Below are positions 61,960-64,000 of a stretch of 64,000 nt of DNA, one piece after another (within the stretch, counting starts at the first letter, position 1; the number at the start of each line of letters is the position of its first letter). The DNA comes from Chitinophagaceae bacterium. GTDB taxonomy: Bacteria; Bacteroidota; Bacteroidia; Chitinophagales; Chitinophagaceae. The notes under the pieces are model-generated. The model ran no database searches, had not been told where the DNA came from, and saw only the letters and a list, made by a program, of their open reading frames with translations. The position numbers and the translations under genes were made by a program. The DNA is taken from the NCBI GenBank assembly GCA_023251255.1, contig JAHEZD010000013.1, positions 1 to 64,000 of the forward strand, written 5' to 3'.

Positions 61960-62246
61960 TACACCACTTATGGTTCCAAAAAAGTGGCTCTATGCAATCG
62001 CCCCTCCTTCCATTTCTGGGATGGTATTTTTCATTCAAAGAAAAATAATTGCTTTTGGCCTATTGGGCAACCATTGGTTCAAGAAATGTTTTATCTGCTG
62101 AAAGTATTGCTGTTATTGGGTTACGTAGATTTTAAGTTTGCTATTACTGCACTTTTTTTCCAGTGGCACAGTTTTCCATTACATACGGAAACCACCAACA
62201 AATAAAAAAAATTGCATCAGTACCAACTAAATAAAAACAAAACCCC
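61960..62246. other. Intergenic region, nothing distinct
   Basis: About 290 bp between tsaD and a small gene. Short open frames here do not look like real proteins. Confidence 0.4.
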
Positions 62247-62510
62247 ATGAACCTTTTTATTGCCGTAGCAACATCCATTGTTCTAGCTAGTTCCATTGGT
62301 TTCAACAACTCAAAGAATGGTGACGAAAAAACGTTCAAAGTTGTGACTGAAAAAAAACATGCTGCCATAGATAAAAGTGTGAAACCCCAAGTAAACTCAA
62401 CAATACCGGCTACAATAGTCGAAGAAAAATACATTGCAAAGGTGGTGACAGTAAAAGGTGACACAATCAGGTACGTTCCTTATTTCGTGGAAAGGAAAAT
62501 AAAATATTAA
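62247..62510 (+). CDS. Small exported protein of unknown function
   Basis: An 87-residue product with an N-terminal hydrophobic segment (LFIAVATSIVLASSIGF) that looks like a signal peptide or anchor. A Lys/Val-rich mature part follows (KYIAKVVTVKGDTIRYVPYF VERKIKY). No family is recognised. A perfect intrinsic terminator 20 bp after its stop supports it as a real transcription unit. Confidence 0.55.
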   Translation: MNLFIAVATSIVLASSIGFNNSKNGDEKTFKVVTEKKHAAIDKSVKPQVNSTIPATIVEEKYIAKVVTVKGDTIRYVPYFVERKIKY

Positions 62511-62530
62511 CCCTTGAAAACGGTTTAACA

Positions 62531-62564
62531 AAAAGGGTTCAAGTCTTTTGACTTGAACCCTTTT
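62531..62564 (+). terminator. Intrinsic terminator, probably bidirectional
   Basis: A perfect 15-bp stem AAAAGGGTTCAAGTC / GACTTGAACCCTTTT with a 4-nt T loop. It lies between convergent genes (small exported protein and the PBP) and can serve both strands. Confidence 0.8.
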
Positions 62565-62617
62565 GCTTTATGGCGCTATCTCTTTTTGTACATATCCCAA
62601 GCCCCCTATTTTATCTT

Positions 62618-64000
62618 TTATTTTGTTCCCGGTTTCTTGGGCATAGTTGCTTTTGGTTTATCGCCGCTAGGAATTATTGCTGGCTGTTTGGGCTCAGGTT
62701 TTAGGGGCGCTGGCTTTTTATCAGCAGGCTTCACAGGTTCTATTTTTGATTCCGAAGGAATATCTTCTGGTTTTATATCAGTGGGAACAATATCATAATC
62801 GCCACTTTTTCCATTTCCATTGTCCTCCCCTTCCGCACCCAAAGGAACCTGTGTATCCCACGGTGCCAAAGGAATATCGTTGGCCAGTGCATCGGGTTTT
62901 GCAAAGGTTGACTTTGCATCGATACCGCATTGAGGGTCGTTCATTACTTTTTCATAGAAATAGGCCCAAATAGGCAGTGCCACCCTTGAACCCTGACCAT
63001 TATCCGTTGATGCAAAGCGTATGAACCTGTCGTCGCAACCCACCCATGCACCTGCCAATAATTGCGGGGTATAGCCCATGAACCATCCATCGCTATTGTC
63101 ATTGGTGGTTCCTGTTTTACCAGCTATTTCACCACTTACGCCATAGTTCCAAATGCTGCGGCCTGTGCCGGAAGTCATTACCCCCTGCATCATCCTGATA
63201 ACGGAAAACGCTGTAACATCACTGATTACTTCACGGCGCTGCGGTGTAAACGATTCAAGTACGTTGCCATTCCTGTCTTCAATCCTCGTAATGAACAAAG
63301 GCTTTACATTAAAGCCACGGCCAGGCAACATGCTGTAGGCCTGCATCATTTCATAGAGGGAAATTTCACAGGCACCCAATGCAATGGAAGGATAGGCATC
63401 TATCTTGGTCTGCAGGTTGCATTTCTTCAAGAAATCCACGAAACGTTTGGCGCCTTCATTTCCTGAATTGTCCAATTGCTTCATAATGTATGCTGATGCG
63501 CAATTACGTGACTGTGCCAATGCCTGCGACATGGGCATGCTGGCACCTGAACATGACTTGGTAGTGGCAGGCACCATGCCATAAGCGCCAAAACTTTGTT
63601 GCACATCCTGCACGGTGGTATTGGGCGTAAAACCTGCATCTTCAATAGCAAGGCTATAGAGTAACGGCTTTATGGTGGAGCCCACCTGACGCTTGGTATT
63701 GTAATTAACGTGATCGTATTTGAAGGTCTTGAAATCAATGCCGCCCACCCAAGCCTTTACCTCACCAGTTAAAGGGTCCATGGCCATGAAACCAGTTTGG
63801 AGCATCTGCCTGGAATATTTGATGGAATCGAAAGGCGACATCAAAGTATCCTTTTCACGGTTACTGTTCCAAGCAAATATTTTCATGTTTACCTTTTGAT
63901 CAAAGGCCTTACGAATATCCTCATCCTTTAGTTTGTCCTTCTTCATGTTCTTCCAGCGCTCACTTTGCTTGATGGCTGTTTCCAGCACATTTTCGAAACC
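62618..64000 (-). CDS. Penicillin-binding protein 1A-type, partial (C-terminal part)
   Basis: The 3' part (about 461 codons) of a class A PBP; the frame runs off the right edge. The transpeptidase domain is complete. The catalytic serine is in the STIK motif of RQVGSTIKPLLYSLA, the SxN motif is SRNCAS, and the KTG motif is GKTGTTNDNSDGWFMGYTP. The glycosyltransferase domain must lie beyond 64000. The C-terminal ~75 residues are a Pro/Lys/Asp-rich tail (EPVKPADKKPAPLKPEPKQP). It cross-links peptidoglycan in the periplasm. Confidence 0.92.
   Translation of the reverse strand, partial: GFENVLETAIKQSERWKNMKKDKLKDEDIRKAFDQKVNMKIFAWNSNREKDTLMSPFDSIKYSRQMLQTGFMAMDPLTGEVKAWVGGIDFKTFKYDHVNYNTKRQVGSTIKPLLYSLAIEDAGFTPNTTVQDVQQSFGAYGMVPATTKSCSGASMPMSQALAQSRNCASAYIMKQLDNSGNEGAKRFVDFLKKCNLQTKIDAYPSIALGACEISLYEMMQAYSMLPGRGFNVKPLFITRIEDRNGNVLESFTPQRREVISDVTAFSVIRMMQGVMTSGTGRSIWNYGVSGEIAGKTGTTNDNSDGWFMGYTPQLLAGAWVGCDDRFIRFASTDNGQGSRVALPIWAYFYEKVMNDPQCGIDAKSTFAKPDALANDIPLAPWDTQVPLGAEGEDNGNGKSGDYDIVPTDIKPEDIPSESKIEPVKPADKKPAPLKPEPKQPAIIPSGDKPKATMPKKPGTK

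Overview
The window looks like a chromosome segment of a Bacteroidota bacterium, most likely Chitinophagaceae or a close relative. The evidence is: two secreted proteins with the gliding/type IX secretion C-terminal (CHU_C) domain, a SusC/SusD pair with a hybrid two-component regulator, a three-subunit sdhCAB operon, a Bacteroidota-type LptD, small DUF3127 and DUF3575-like proteins, and a promoter that matches the phylum's TTTG-N19-TAnnTTTG consensus in front of a tRNA gene. The assignment rests on families and gene order, not on a search.

Layout. 0-6.6 kb: SprB-repeat/CHU_C adhesin-like protein, then lptD and a divergent cell-wall amidase. 6.6-12.5 kb: a small-gene patchwork (GlxA-type regulator, two SRPBCC proteins, two VOC/PhnB-like proteins, a DoxX-like protein) separated and framed by copies of a ~200-bp element with TGTTACGCAAA ends. 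12.8-17.8 kb: a second CHU_C protein with PKD-like domains and a secreted caspase-family protease with a DUF4384-like tail. 18.1-20.2 kb: an AT-rich pair (four-helix membrane protein; KAS III-like condensing enzyme). 20.5-24.2 kb: XRE regulator, small membrane and coiled-coil proteins, a LytTR regulator whose receiver lacks its phospho-aspartate, and a decayed LytTR copy. 24.4-33.1 kb: an AT-rich defence-type island with a two-gene OLD-family ATPase/TOPRIM nuclease plus giant CHAT-protease operon, remains of a HigA-like antitoxin, and an AbiE-like type IV toxin-antitoxin pair with a strikingly symmetrical operator. 33.3-46.8 kb: a fructan utilisation locus (GH32, SusD, SusC, fructokinase, sugar porter, fructose-type hybrid sensor). 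46.8-64 kb: mostly housekeeping genes (tRNA-Ser, dnaA, split 5'-nucleotidase, FAD oxidoreductase, sdhCAB, FtsX-like permease, tsaD, the 3' part of a class A PBP).

The best candidate for a new system is the OLD-nuclease/CHAT-protease operon at 24434-30626: two effector-type enzymes with intact catalytic motifs, one short intergenic gap, and a ~1,300-residue N-terminal region in the CHAT protein that I cannot assign.

The second theme is short mobile DNA. Three kinds of small element with inverted ends are present, and 20-22-bp palindromes are inserted cleanly into otherwise duplicated DNA. At 35892-36285 two direct copies differ by exactly 64 bp, which is the sum of three palindromic inserts (20+22+22). 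This gives empty and filled sites side by side.
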